A program made the position numbers and the translations under genes. The notes under the pieces were generated by a model. The model worked only from the letters and a program-made list of their open reading frames with translations, was not told the DNA's origin and searched no databases. Shown piece after piece: positions 36,325 through 45,184 of a DNA stretch of 58,828 nt. Source of the DNA: an uncultured Collinsella sp. (GTDB lineage: Bacteria; Actinomycetota; Coriobacteriia; Coriobacteriales; Coriobacteriaceae); NCBI GenBank assembly GCA_900545445.1, contig UQZH01000010.1, positions 1 through 58,828 on the forward strand, given 5' to 3'. Position 1 is the first letter of the stretch; every line of letters starts with the position of its first letter.

Positions 36325-37035
36325 TTGTCCCAGCTCGAGAAATGCGATCGCCGGTCCCTTCGCTCGCAGCGTGCCCTTCGCCAGGCGCTTGCCAGCGAAC
36401 TTGCCGAAAGCGGCGACCTTTCGCGCATTAACGTCGCGTCGCTCACCGAGCGTGCCGGCCTTACGCGCCGCACGTTCTATTCGCACTACCGCGATATTCC
36501 CGACTTTATCAATCAAATCGAGGACGGCTTGCTAGCCGAGATCCGTGAGCGCATTGAGCTCATCACCGCAGCTCAGCTGCCCGATCTCTATCACAACATC
36601 GATGAGCTCGAGCCGGCGCCCGGTTCGGTTGAGCTGCTGCGTTATCTTGCGGCCAACCGCGACTTAATCGGTGCGCTGCTGGGTCCGGGCGGCGATCAGG
36701 CCTTCATTAAAAGGATCATCGACACCGCTCGTGAGGCTGTGGTGCCGCGTGCGCAGACGGGCATTTTGGGCCTGGCGCTGGGCACGTTCTTTGACTACTA
36801 CGTCACCTACGTCGTGAGTGCCGAGGTCGGCATGATTCAGCGCTGGTTTGAGCGTGGGCTCACCGAATCGCCCGAGGCCATGGCGCGCATTATGACGGTG
36901 CTCGCTTTTGTGCGCCCTGGTGACCTGTATGGCCAACCCATCGATATCAACGTGCCGGAATACGGCATGAAGCTATTGAACTTGCAGCTCGAGGACGCGG
37001 CCGACACCGCCGCAACCGTCGAGTCCAACAACTAA
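36325..37035 (+). CDS. TetR-family regulator upstream of the activase-like gene
   Basis: A 236-residue protein. The HTH is in the first 60 residues (RSLRSQRALRQALASELAES, then NVASLTERAGLTRRTFYSHYRDI), followed by an all-helical ligand domain; FFDYYVTYVVSAEVGMIQRW resembles the DhaS/TetR_C group. The start is TTG at 36325 after AAGGAGG. It ends 11 bp before the giant activase-like gene, so they form an operon, and a 15-bp palindrome in front suggests autoregulation. The inducer might be an acyl-CoA, but nothing in the sequence proves it. Confidence 0.88.
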   Translation: MSQLEKCDRRSLRSQRALRQALASELAESGDLSRINVASLTERAGLTRRTFYSHYRDIPDFINQIEDGLLAEIRERIELITAAQLPDLYHNIDELEPAPGSVELLRYLAANRDLIGALLGPGGDQAFIKRIIDTAREAVVPRAQTGILGLALGTFFDYYVTYVVSAEVGMIQRWFERGLTESPEAMARIMTVLAFVRPGDLYGQPIDINVPEYGMKLLNLQLEDAADTAATVESNN

Positions 37036-37046
37036 GAGGAGAGACA

Positions 37047-40000
37047 ATGAGCAAACTCGTCGAGGGCATCAAGGACCGCATGGTCGCCGCCGCACGCGAG
37101 GCCGCGCCCACCGTGGTGGATGCCGCGCAGAAGGCCGCGACCGCGGCTGCTGAGAAAGTTGTCGAGGCTGTCGCCGATGCCAAGAACGCGGCGGGGGAAG
37201 CGTCCGTCACTAGCGAGCCCGCCACCGCCGCTGAGCCCGTAGCCGCCGCCCACGCCCCCGAAGGCGCGATCTTCAACCCCGGCAACGCCCACGGCAACCT
37301 GCACCTGGGCATCGACGTGGGCTCCACCACCGTTAAGCTCGCCGTGCTCAACGACGACAACCAGATTGTCTACGCCAAGTACCAGCGCCACCACACCGAC
37401 GTCCGTGCCTGCGCCCGCGCCCTGTTCGAGGGCGCTGTGACCGTGCTGCCGACGGTCCAGATGACCTGCGCCATTACCGGCTCGGGTGGCCTGCTGCTGT
37501 CCCAGTGGCTCGACCTGGAGTTTGTCCAGGAGGTTATCGCCAGCAAGCGTGCCGTCGAGACCCTCATCCCGGCCACCGATGTCGCCATCGAGCTGGGCGG
37601 CGAGGACGCCAAGATCATCTACTTCGATAATGGCATTGAGCAGCGCATGAACGGCACCTGCGCCGGCGGCACGGGCGCGTTCATCGACCAGATGGCCACT
37701 CTGCTGCACACTGACGCCAGCGGCCTTAACGAACTCGCGGCCAACGCCACCACCATCTATCCCATTGCCAGCCGCTGCGGCGTTTTTGCCAAGACCGACG
37801 TCCAGCCGCTGCTCAACGAGGGCGCCCGCCCCGAGGACGTGGCCGCCTCCATCTTCCAGGCTGTCGTGACCCAGACCATCTCGGGTCTGGCGTGCGGCCG
37901 TCCCATCCGCGGCAACGTCGCCTTCCTGGGCGGCCCGCTGCAGTACCTCTCCGAGCTGCGCCACCGCTTCTACCTCACGCTCAACCTGGACGAGGAGCAC
38001 CGTATCGTGCCCCAAAACGCCCACCTGTTTGTGGCGAGCGGCGCCGCCATGGCGCACGAGTCCAATAAGCTCAGCACGTTCCCGCAGCTCATCGAGGCCA
38101 TCGATGCCCTGGGCGACACACAGGGTGCCGAGGTCGAGCGCCTGGATCCGCTCTTTGCCACCGACGAGGACTTTGCCGAGTTCAAAACCCGCCACGACCA
38201 GGAAGTCGTCCCCAAGGGCAAGCTCGAAGGCTACACCGGCCGCGTGTTCATTGGCATCGACGCCGGCTCCACCACCATGAAGGCCGCGCTCGTGGGCGAG
38301 GACGGCCAGCTGTTGCACACCTGGTACGGCAACAACAACGGCGACATCCTGGGCACGGCCAAGGTCATCATGGCCGATTTCTACAACCACATCCCCGCCG
38401 GCTGCACCATCGGCCACGTGACCACCACGGGCTACGGCGAGGCGCTGCTCATCGAGGCCCTCAAAGCCGATTCCGGCGAGATCGAGACCGTTGCGCACCT
38501 GCGCGGCGCCAAAGCATTCCTGCCCGGCGTCGAGTTTATCCTGGACATCGGCGGCCAGGACATGAAGTGCCTGCGCGTCAAGGACGGCGTCATCGAGCAC
38601 ATCATGCTCAACGAGGCCTGCTCGTCGGGTTGCGGTAGCTTTATCGAGAGCTTCGCCGTCTCTATGAACATGGACGTGCGCGCGTTCGCCGACGCGGCCA
38701 TCCATGCCAAGGCCCCGGTCGACCTGGGCAGCCGCTGCACGGTCTTTATGAACTCGCGCGTTAAGCAGGCGCAAAAGGAAGGCGCCACGGTGGGCGACAT
38801 CGCGGCCGGCCTGTCCTATTCCGTCATCAAGAATGCCCTGTTCAAGGTCATTAAGCTGCGCGACCCCAAGGAGATCGGCAGCCAGGTTATCGTTCAGGGC
38901 GGCACCTTTATGTCCGATGCCACGCTGCGCGCGTTTGAGCAGCTCACCGGCGTTCATGCCGTGCGTCCCGACATCGCCGGCTGCATGGGCGCCTACGGTG
39001 CGGCCCTGCTCGCCCGCGATCGCGCCGGCGCCGACGGCACCTCGACCATCCTTTCGGCCGAGGACATCGCGCACCTCACCGTGACGCAAAAGCATGTCCG
39101 CTGCGGCCGTTGCTCTAACAACTGCCAGCTCACCGTCAACGACTTTGGCGGCGGTAGGCGCTTCATTACCGGTAACCGCTGCGAGAAGGGTGCCGGCCAC
39201 AAAAAGCAGAAGACCGAGGCCCCCAACCTCTTCAAAAAGAAAAACGAGCTGCTCTTTAACCGCGAGGTGCTGAGCCCCGACGAGGCCCCGCGCGGCACCG
39301 TCGGCATCCCGCGCGCGCTCAACATGTACGAGAACTACCCCTTCTGGCATGCATTCTTTACGCGCCTGGGCTTTAGCGTGCAGCTGTCCGACCAGTCGAG
39401 CAAGAAGACCTACCAGGCGGGCATCGAGTCCATGCCGTCCGAGAGCGTGTGCTACCCGGCCAAGATGAGCCACGGCCACGTGATGAACCTCATCGACCGC
39501 GACGTCGACTTTATCTGGATGCCGTGCGTGCGCTGGGAGCGCAAGGAGGATCCGACGGCTGGCAACTGCTATAACTGCCCCATCGTCATGAGTTACCCCA
39601 CGGCGCTGGCGCTCAATATCGACGAGATTCGCGAGCAGAACATCGAGTTCCTGTACCCGTTTGTGCCCTATCACGACAAGACCGAGCTCAAGCGCCGCCT
39701 GTACCAGGTGCTCGCCGTCGACCGCGTGGTCGATGCGCAAGCCGGTCGCGGTCGCGTGCGCGGTCCCAAGATCACGCGCTCCGAAGTCGATGCCGCTGTC
39801 AACGCTGCCTTTGAGGCCGACGCGCGTTTCCACGAGGACATCCAGACCATGGGCGAGGAGGCTCTTAAGTGGGTCGAGGACCACGGCGGTCACGGCATCG
39901 TGCTCGCCGGCCGTCCCTACCATAACGACCCCGAGATCAACCATGCCCTGCCCGAGCTTATCTCGAGCTTTGGCTTTGCGGTCTTTACCGAGGATTCGCT

Positions 40001-41828
40001 TGCGCACCTGGTGAAGCCCGAGCGCCCCATCCGCGTGGTCGACCAGTGGATGTACCACAGCCGCCTGTATGCCGTCGCCCGTTTTGTGACGATGCGCAAC
40101 GATCTGGACCTGATCCAGCTCAACTCTTTCGGCTGCGGCCTGGACGCTCTGACCACCGACCAGGTGCAGGAGATCCTGGAGGCCAGCGGCAAGATCTACA
40201 CCGTGCTCAAGATCGACGAGGTGTCCAACCTGGGCGCCGCGCGCATCCGCATCCGCTCGCTCATGGCAGCGCTCAAGGACCAGGAGGCCGAGCGCTTGGC
40301 CGAGGCCACGGCCGCGGGCGAGGCCTACGAGCAGGGCGATGCCGCGCCGGTGGCGCCTTCCACGGATGCCCCCGCGTTCGCGAGCCGTAAGTACACGTTC
40401 GAGGCGCAGCGCGAGAGTGCTTCGACCGCGTGGCCCAAGGTGCCCTTTACCGAGCAGATGCGCGACGAGGGCTACACCATCCTGTGCCCGCAGATGGCAC
40501 CGATTCACTTTGACCTGGTCAAAGAGGTGTTCCGCGGTGCCGGCTACAACCTGGAGCTGCTGCCCTCGACCGACCACGACGCCGTCGAGGCCGGCCTGCG
40601 CTATGTGAACAACGACATTTGCTATCCGTCGATCCTGGTGACGGGCCAGATCATGGAGGCCATCGAGAGCGGTCGGTACGACCTGTCCAAGACGGCCGTG
40701 GTCATCAGCCAGACCGGCGGCGGCTGCCGTGCCACTAACTACATCGCGCTCATCCGCAAGGCCCTGCGCGAGAGCGGCCACCCCGAGATTCCGGTGATCT
40801 CGCTTTCGGCCGTGGCGCTCGGCGAGGACAACCCCGGCTTTAAGATTACGCCGGCGCTGCTTAAGCAGGCCGTGTACGCGGTGCTCTTTGGCGACGTGAT
40901 GATGCAGATGCTCTACCGCTGCCGTCCGTACGAGGCCACGCCCGGTGCTGCCAACGCGCTCTACGAGGAGTATATGGCGCGCGCCCGCAAGTTGGCGCCC
41001 AAGTTCAACCGCCACAACTACACCAAGCTGTGCCGCGAGGCCATCCACGCGTTCGACACCATGCCGCTCGTGGGCGAGGGCACCAAGCCGCGCGTGGGCG
41101 TGGTCGGCGAGATCCTGGTCAAGTTCCACCCTACGGCCAACAACCACGTGGTCGATGTCATCGAGCGTGAGGGCTGCGAGGCCGTAGTACCGGGCCTGCT
41201 CGACTTCTTCCTGTACTCCATGAGCAACGCTGAGCTGCAGAAGGACGAGTTGGGAAGCTCTGCCACTACGCGCGCTGGTATGCAGGCGCTCATTAAGCTG
41301 GTGGACTGGATGCGCACGCCGGTGGAAGAGATGCTCGAAAAGTCCGAGCGCTTTGAGGCGCCCGAGCGCATCGGCACCATGGCGGACAAGGCCCGCACGG
41401 TGCTTTCGGTGTGCAACAACATGGGCGAGGGCTGGCTGCTCACGGCCGAGATGCTCGACCTGATCGACCATGGCGCGCCCAACATCATCTGCACGCAGCC
41501 CTTCGCGTGCCTGCCCAATCACGTGGTGGGCAAAGCCGTGATCAAGGAGCTGCGCCGTCAGCATCCCGAGAGCAACATCGTTGCGGTGGACTACGACCCC
41601 GGTGCATCCGAGGTCAACCAGCTCAACCGCATTAAGCTTATGATCAGCGTGGCGAAGGAGAATATGCGTGCCGGCAAGGGCTTTAAGCTCGAGAAGGTGG
41701 CGCCGCTCGCGATGGACGAGGTCACCGGCCAGATGCGTGCCCATGACGGCTGCGTGAGATGTGGACCGGCCAACGAGGAGGCCGTGGCGTCGGTCGCCAA
41801 GCGTCTGGGACGCGGCATTAAGAAGTAG
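37047..41828 (+). CDS. Giant 2-hydroxyacyl-CoA dehydratase activase-like fusion protein
   Basis: 1593 residues. It begins with an alanine-rich amphipathic leader (1-80). Two BadF/BadG/BcrA/BcrD-type ATPase domains follow, each with an ASKHA phosphate loop: GIDVGSTTVKLAV near 88 and GIDAGSTTMKAAL near 402. Each has a cluster-ligand cysteine motif: GTCAGGTGAFID near 202 and ACSSGCGSFIES near 523. A cysteine segment KHVRCGRCSNNCQL lies near 688, then a DUF2229-like region (GIPRALNMYENYPFW near 752). The C-terminal part, from about 1140, resembles the HgdB dehydratase subunit (NNDICYPSILVTGQI). Activases use ATP to inject an electron into 2-hydroxyacyl-CoA dehydratases; what this fusion acts on is unknown. 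A TetR gene precedes it. Confidence 0.88.
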   Translation: MSKLVEGIKDRMVAAAREAAPTVVDAAQKAATAAAEKVVEAVADAKNAAGEASVTSEPATAAEPVAAAHAPEGAIFNPGNAHGNLHLGIDVGSTTVKLAVLNDDNQIVYAKYQRHHTDVRACARALFEGAVTVLPTVQMTCAITGSGGLLLSQWLDLEFVQEVIASKRAVETLIPATDVAIELGGEDAKIIYFDNGIEQRMNGTCAGGTGAFIDQMATLLHTDASGLNELAANATTIYPIASRCGVFAKTDVQPLLNEGARPEDVAASIFQAVVTQTISGLACGRPIRGNVAFLGGPLQYLSELRHRFYLTLNLDEEHRIVPQNAHLFVASGAAMAHESNKLSTFPQLIEAIDALGDTQGAEVERLDPLFATDEDFAEFKTRHDQEVVPKGKLEGYTGRVFIGIDAGSTTMKAALVGEDGQLLHTWYGNNNGDILGTAKVIMADFYNHIPAGCTIGHVTTTGYGEALLIEALKADSGEIETVAHLRGAKAFLPGVEFILDIGGQDMKCLRVKDGVIEHIMLNEACSSGCGSFIESFAVSMNMDVRAFADAAIHAKAPVDLGSRCTVFMNSRVKQAQKEGATVGDIAAGLSYSVIKNALFKVIKLRDPKEIGSQVIVQGGTFMSDATLRAFEQLTGVHAVRPDIAGCMGAYGAALLARDRAGADGTSTILSAEDIAHLTVTQKHVRCGRCSNNCQLTVNDFGGGRRFITGNRCEKGAGHKKQKTEAPNLFKKKNELLFNREVLSPDEAPRGTVGIPRALNMYENYPFWHAFFTRLGFSVQLSDQSSKKTYQAGIESMPSESVCYPAKMSHGHVMNLIDRDVDFIWMPCVRWERKEDPTAGNCYNCPIVMSYPTALALNIDEIREQNIEFLYPFVPYHDKTELKRRLYQVLAVDRVVDAQAGRGRVRGPKITRSEVDAAVNAAFEADARFHEDIQTMGEEALKWVEDHGGHGIVLAGRPYHNDPEINHALPELISSFGFAVFTEDSLAHLVKPERPIRVVDQWMYHSRLYAVARFVTMRNDLDLIQLNSFGCGLDALTTDQVQEILEASGKIYTVLKIDEVSNLGAARIRIRSLMAALKDQEAERLAEATAAGEAYEQGDAAPVAPSTDAPAFASRKYTFEAQRESASTAWPKVPFTEQMRDEGYTILCPQMAPIHFDLVKEVFRGAGYNLELLPSTDHDAVEAGLRYVNNDICYPSILVTGQIMEAIESGRYDLSKTAVVISQTGGGCRATNYIALIRKALRESGHPEIPVISLSAVALGEDNPGFKITPALLKQAVYAVLFGDVMMQMLYRCRPYEATPGAANALYEEYMARARKLAPKFNRHNYTKLCREAIHAFDTMPLVGEGTKPRVGVVGEILVKFHPTANNHVVDVIEREGCEAVVPGLLDFFLYSMSNAELQKDELGSSATTRAGMQALIKLVDWMRTPVEEMLEKSERFEAPERIGTMADKARTVLSVCNNMGEGWLLTAEMLDLIDHGAPNIICTQPFACLPNHVVGKAVIKELRRQHPESNIVAVDYDPGASEVNQLNRIKLMISVAKENMRAGKGFKLEKVAPLAMDEVTGQMRAHDGCVRCGPANEEAVASVAKRLGRGIKK

Positions 41829-41856
41829 CTGGCCTGCTATGGGCTGGATATGAGAC

Positions 41857-41893
41857 AAACGGGTGGTAGCCGTACCGGCTACCACCCGTTTTT
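41857..41893 (+). terminator. Strong terminator after the activase-like gene
   Basis: AAACGGGTGGTAGCC (41857-41871) pairs with GGCTACCACCCGTTT across a 5-base loop and is followed by more Ts. Confidence 0.9.
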
Positions 41894-41950
41894 GCTGGAC
41901 ATATGTTGCGTAAATGACCTTACTGCAGCCTTCCGTGGGCTCGTATTTCA

Positions 41951-42070
41951 GAAGTGCGGTGAAAAACGAGAACCTCCCGAGCACACCGCCCTTTTCGACT
42001 CTTGTGACCTGCGGTTTTGTTGCCTAAAAAGCCGGTCTGGTCGGCGGCATTCGATTTTTCCCCGCACTTC
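41951..42070. repeat. Long imperfect inverted repeat
   Basis: GAAGTGCGGTGAAAAACGA (41951-41969) pairs with TCGATTTTTCCCCGCACTTC (42051-42070) with two differences. The interior carries CCTGCGGTTTTGTTG, like the elements at 3729 and 11086. From 42071 to 42243 lies the upstream region of the next gene, with an AGAGAGGA ribosome site. Confidence 0.65.
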
Positions 42071-42243
42071 CGACAACTGCTGCCCGGTGGCACCAATAAC
42101 GGGCTACAGAAAGCTAAGATAATGAACAGGTGTAGCCGTTCGCGGCAAAATACCGTCCGTTTATAGAACCCACCCCCATCGCGCGTCATCCTTACGGTTG
42201 AATAAATACACATCTATGGAATTACGTTAGAGAGGACCGTTCC

Positions 42244-43203
42244 ATGAGCTACAAGACCGTTTGTGTTGCCGGCGGCGGCGTGTTGGGAAGCCAGATTGCC
42301 TTTCAGGCTGCCTACTGCGGCTTTGATGTGACGATCTGGCTGCGCAGCGAGGGCAGCATCGGCCGCACACAGCCCAAGATCGATCATGTGCGCGAGGAGT
42401 ACATCGCGGCAATCGAGGGCATGGCGGATGGCACAGGCGAGTGGTGCGCCGGTATCGCCGATAGCGGCCAGCCCTTCGACAAGGAGGCGGCACTCGCTGC
42501 CGTCGAGCGTGCCTACTCCACGCTCAAGCTGGAGCTCGATCTTGCCAAGGCCGTAGCCGACGCCGACCTGGTCATCGAGTCTATGGCCGAGGACACCCAG
42601 GCAAAGATTGACTTCTACAAAAAGCTCGCCCCGGTTCTCCCGCAAAAGACCGTCGTCGTGACGAACTCCTCTACGCTGCTGCCGAGCACCTTTGCCAAGT
42701 ACACCGGCCGCCCCGAGAAGTACCTGTCGCTGCACTTTGCCAACTCCATCTGGAAGAACAACATGACCGAGGTCATGGCGCAGGACCAAACCGACAAGCG
42801 CTACTTCGACGAGCTCGTCGACTTCGCCAACGACATTCGCATGCTTGCCCTGCCCGTCAACAAGGAAAAGAACGGCTACCTGCTCAATTCCATGCTGGTG
42901 CCATGGCTGCTTTCGGGCCTCGACTTGTATGTCTCGGGCGTGAGCGATCCCAAGAGCATCGACCTCGCATGGACGCGTGGCACCGGCGCCCCCAAGGGTC
43001 CGTTCCGCGTATTCGACACCGTGGGCATCCAGACGGCGTACAACATCGTCATGCAGTACCAAAAGGTTCCGGGTCTGGTGAGCCCGCTGCTCAAAAAGAT
43101 GATGATGCCCTACAACTTTAAGGCCATGGCATCCGTCCTCAAGCAGATGCTCGACGAAGGCAAGCTGGGCGAAAGCTCGGGCGAGGGCTTCTTCAAGTAC
43201 TAA
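42244..43203 (+). CDS. 3-hydroxyacyl-CoA dehydrogenase
   Basis: A 319-residue NAD-dependent enzyme that oxidises 3-hydroxyacyl-CoA or, in anaerobes, reduces acetoacetyl-CoA. It has the Rossmann loop VAGGGVLGSQIA, the DADLVIESMAED segment, the TNSSTLLPS motif with the family's catalytic Ser/Asn region, and LHFANSIWKNNMTEVM (His of the His-Glu pair) near 160. The C-terminal domain ends GKLGESSGEGFFKY, as typical. It lies downstream of the dehydratase activase-like protein but behind a strong terminator. The pair could serve acyl-CoA metabolism, though no thiolase or enoyl-CoA hydratase is near. Confidence 0.9.
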   Translation: MSYKTVCVAGGGVLGSQIAFQAAYCGFDVTIWLRSEGSIGRTQPKIDHVREEYIAAIEGMADGTGEWCAGIADSGQPFDKEAALAAVERAYSTLKLELDLAKAVADADLVIESMAEDTQAKIDFYKKLAPVLPQKTVVVTNSSTLLPSTFAKYTGRPEKYLSLHFANSIWKNNMTEVMAQDQTDKRYFDELVDFANDIRMLALPVNKEKNGYLLNSMLVPWLLSGLDLYVSGVSDPKSIDLAWTRGTGAPKGPFRVFDTVGIQTAYNIVMQYQKVPGLVSPLLKKMMMPYNFKAMASVLKQMLDEGKLGESSGEGFFKY

Positions 43204-43381
43204 AAAATGATCCCTCGGGGACGGAGGAAAACGGATCATCGCATTATTGCGTCCCCTGTGCGTCTTGCGGCTAACAGCTCCGGCTGCCGTGAGCCTAAGC
43301 TAGCCTTAAGGGGCGTTTGTTAAGCTGCGAGTCAAATTGGACAGGGCTGGGCAAACGCCATGGTATATGAGGGAAACGACG

Positions 43382-45118
43382 GTGGCATTCAAAGACGGTA
43401 ACGATATGGAATTGAGTGACAAGGACAACAGGCTGCTCTCGCGCCGAGTAGCTCTTGCGGGTGCGGCGGGCGCGCTGGCGCTTGCCGGGACAGGGCTCAT
43501 GGGCTGTTCGGTCGGCGGGACCGGCTCGAACGACGCATCTACTGCGAGCAACGAGCTCACCGACGAGCAAAAGAAGCTCCACAAGCAGATCGTCGCGACC
43601 TACGACGTCGAGAAGCAGGCGGCCATCAAGGAGCGGCTCGATGCCGAGTACGCCGCCGGCGGCTACAGCGAGACCACCCCGTTTGTCGCGCAGGACCCCT
43701 TTGGCACCGATACCCTGAGCTGCTACGTTCGCTTTGCGACAACGGATTCCGTAACCGTCTCCTACAAGGTCGCCGGTCGCAAAAAGACCGGTGACGCGCC
43801 CAAAGTCGCCAACTTTTCCCACACGCCCCACGGCGGCGACGCGCCGGCTACGGAGCACGAGTTCAAGGTCATCGGCCTCATTCCCAACCACAAAAACATG
43901 GTGACCCTCACCTGTACGGCACAAGACGGTACCAGTCGCACCTCAACCTTTACCGTCAAGACGCCGGCTCTCAAGGGCGAGGAAGAAGAGCGGCTCGCCG
44001 TCACGGCGGGGGAGTCCAACACGCCGCTCGCCGATGGCCTCTTTACTATTCTGGGCAACGACTCATCCAAGCTCGACTTCATGTACCTCTACGACAACGC
44101 GGGCCAGATTCGCGGCGAGGTGCCGATCATCGGCTACCGCAGCCACCGCCTGCTGTTTCCGGGCGACGACAGCATGATCATGAGCGTCTCGACGACTAAG
44201 ATGGCTCAGATTAACGCCATCGGCCAGGTGGTAAATGTCTGGAGCACGGGCAACTATGAGTTACACCACGACTACGCCTTCGATGACGACGGCAATCTGC
44301 TGGTGCTGGCGAGCCATGCCGGCTCCGAGGCCGATTTGGACGTCGACCGCGCGGCCGCCAAAAAAGACAAGGACGATCGCGTTAATGTCGAGGACCTCAT
44401 CATTAAGATTGACGTGACCACCGGTGACGCCAATCTCGTCGTGGACCTGGGCGATATATTCCCCGACCTCAAGGCAAGCGCTAAGGTGGCCTCGGACGGC
44501 GATCTGGATTGGATTCATATCAACACGATTCAGTGGCTCGGCGGCGGCACCGTTCTGCTCAGCTCGCGCGAGACCTCAACGGTCATCAAGCTCACGGATA
44601 TCTACGGCACGCCTACGGTCGATTGGCTTATGGGCTCGCCCGATTTTTGGGCTGACTCGGGCTTTGAGGACAAGTTGCTTCAGGCCCAAGGCGATTTCTC
44701 GCTCAACGCGGGCCAGCATAGCGTGACCTATCTGCCGAGTTCTGACACGGTAACGACCGGTCGCTACCAGGTGCTGCTGTACGACAACAACTTTGGTGCG
44801 GCCGAGAGCTATCCCAAGTTCGACTGGGGCCAGCTGGGCGCTGCGGTGGTGACCGACTACAGTAAGGGAACGCATTCGTTTGGGCGCATCTTTACGGTGG
44901 ACGAGACCGCGCGCACCTACGAGCTTGTGGACCAGATCGCAGTGCCGTTCTCGGGCTACGTGAGCAGCGCGCAACGTGTCGGCGATTCAAATAGTATGCT
45001 CGTGGCATCGGGCCAGACCAAGACCTTCACCGAGTACGATCGCTATGGACTGCCCATCGCTACCTATGAGATGGAAGCCGAGAAGTACATCTACCGCGTG
45101 TACAAGTACGAGCTGTAG
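43382..45118 (+). CDS. Arylsulfate sulfotransferase lipoprotein
   Basis: About 578 residues of the ASST family (aryl-sulfate sulfotransferase), which moves sulfate from one phenolic ester to another phenol without PAPS. The N-terminus has LLSRRVALAGAAGALALAG with a lipobox ending GLMGC (Cys42 from the GTG start), so it is a surface lipoprotein, perhaps Tat-exported. Core motifs include ELHHDYAFDDDGNLLVLA, DWIHINTIQWL, LLSSRETSTVIKL and NAGQHSVTYLP, which contain His and Arg residues of the active-site pattern. GTG 43382 has GAGGGA upstream; ATG 43406 is an alternative. In the gut such enzymes act on phenols, drugs and host sulfate esters; substrate here is unknown. Confidence 0.87.
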   Translation: MAFKDGNDMELSDKDNRLLSRRVALAGAAGALALAGTGLMGCSVGGTGSNDASTASNELTDEQKKLHKQIVATYDVEKQAAIKERLDAEYAAGGYSETTPFVAQDPFGTDTLSCYVRFATTDSVTVSYKVAGRKKTGDAPKVANFSHTPHGGDAPATEHEFKVIGLIPNHKNMVTLTCTAQDGTSRTSTFTVKTPALKGEEEERLAVTAGESNTPLADGLFTILGNDSSKLDFMYLYDNAGQIRGEVPIIGYRSHRLLFPGDDSMIMSVSTTKMAQINAIGQVVNVWSTGNYELHHDYAFDDDGNLLVLASHAGSEADLDVDRAAAKKDKDDRVNVEDLIIKIDVTTGDANLVVDLGDIFPDLKASAKVASDGDLDWIHINTIQWLGGGTVLLSSRETSTVIKLTDIYGTPTVDWLMGSPDFWADSGFEDKLLQAQGDFSLNAGQHSVTYLPSSDTVTTGRYQVLLYDNNFGAAESYPKFDWGQLGAAVVTDYSKGTHSFGRIFTVDETARTYELVDQIAVPFSGYVSSAQRVGDSNSMLVASGQTKTFTEYDRYGLPIATYEMEAEKYIYRVYKYEL

Positions 45119-45184
45119 CGCTGCGCTTGGCTGTGCCTGCGCCCCGCGGCTGCGCTCTCGTGCCGGGCCCACCTCGCGTCGGCA

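Noticed and set aside
37032..41984. Minus-strand open frame of about 1650 codons opposite the activase-like gene
   Set aside because: It lies exactly antisense to a protein with clear domains, has low-complexity Ala/Arg/His/Gly composition and no family signature. High GC produces such frames.
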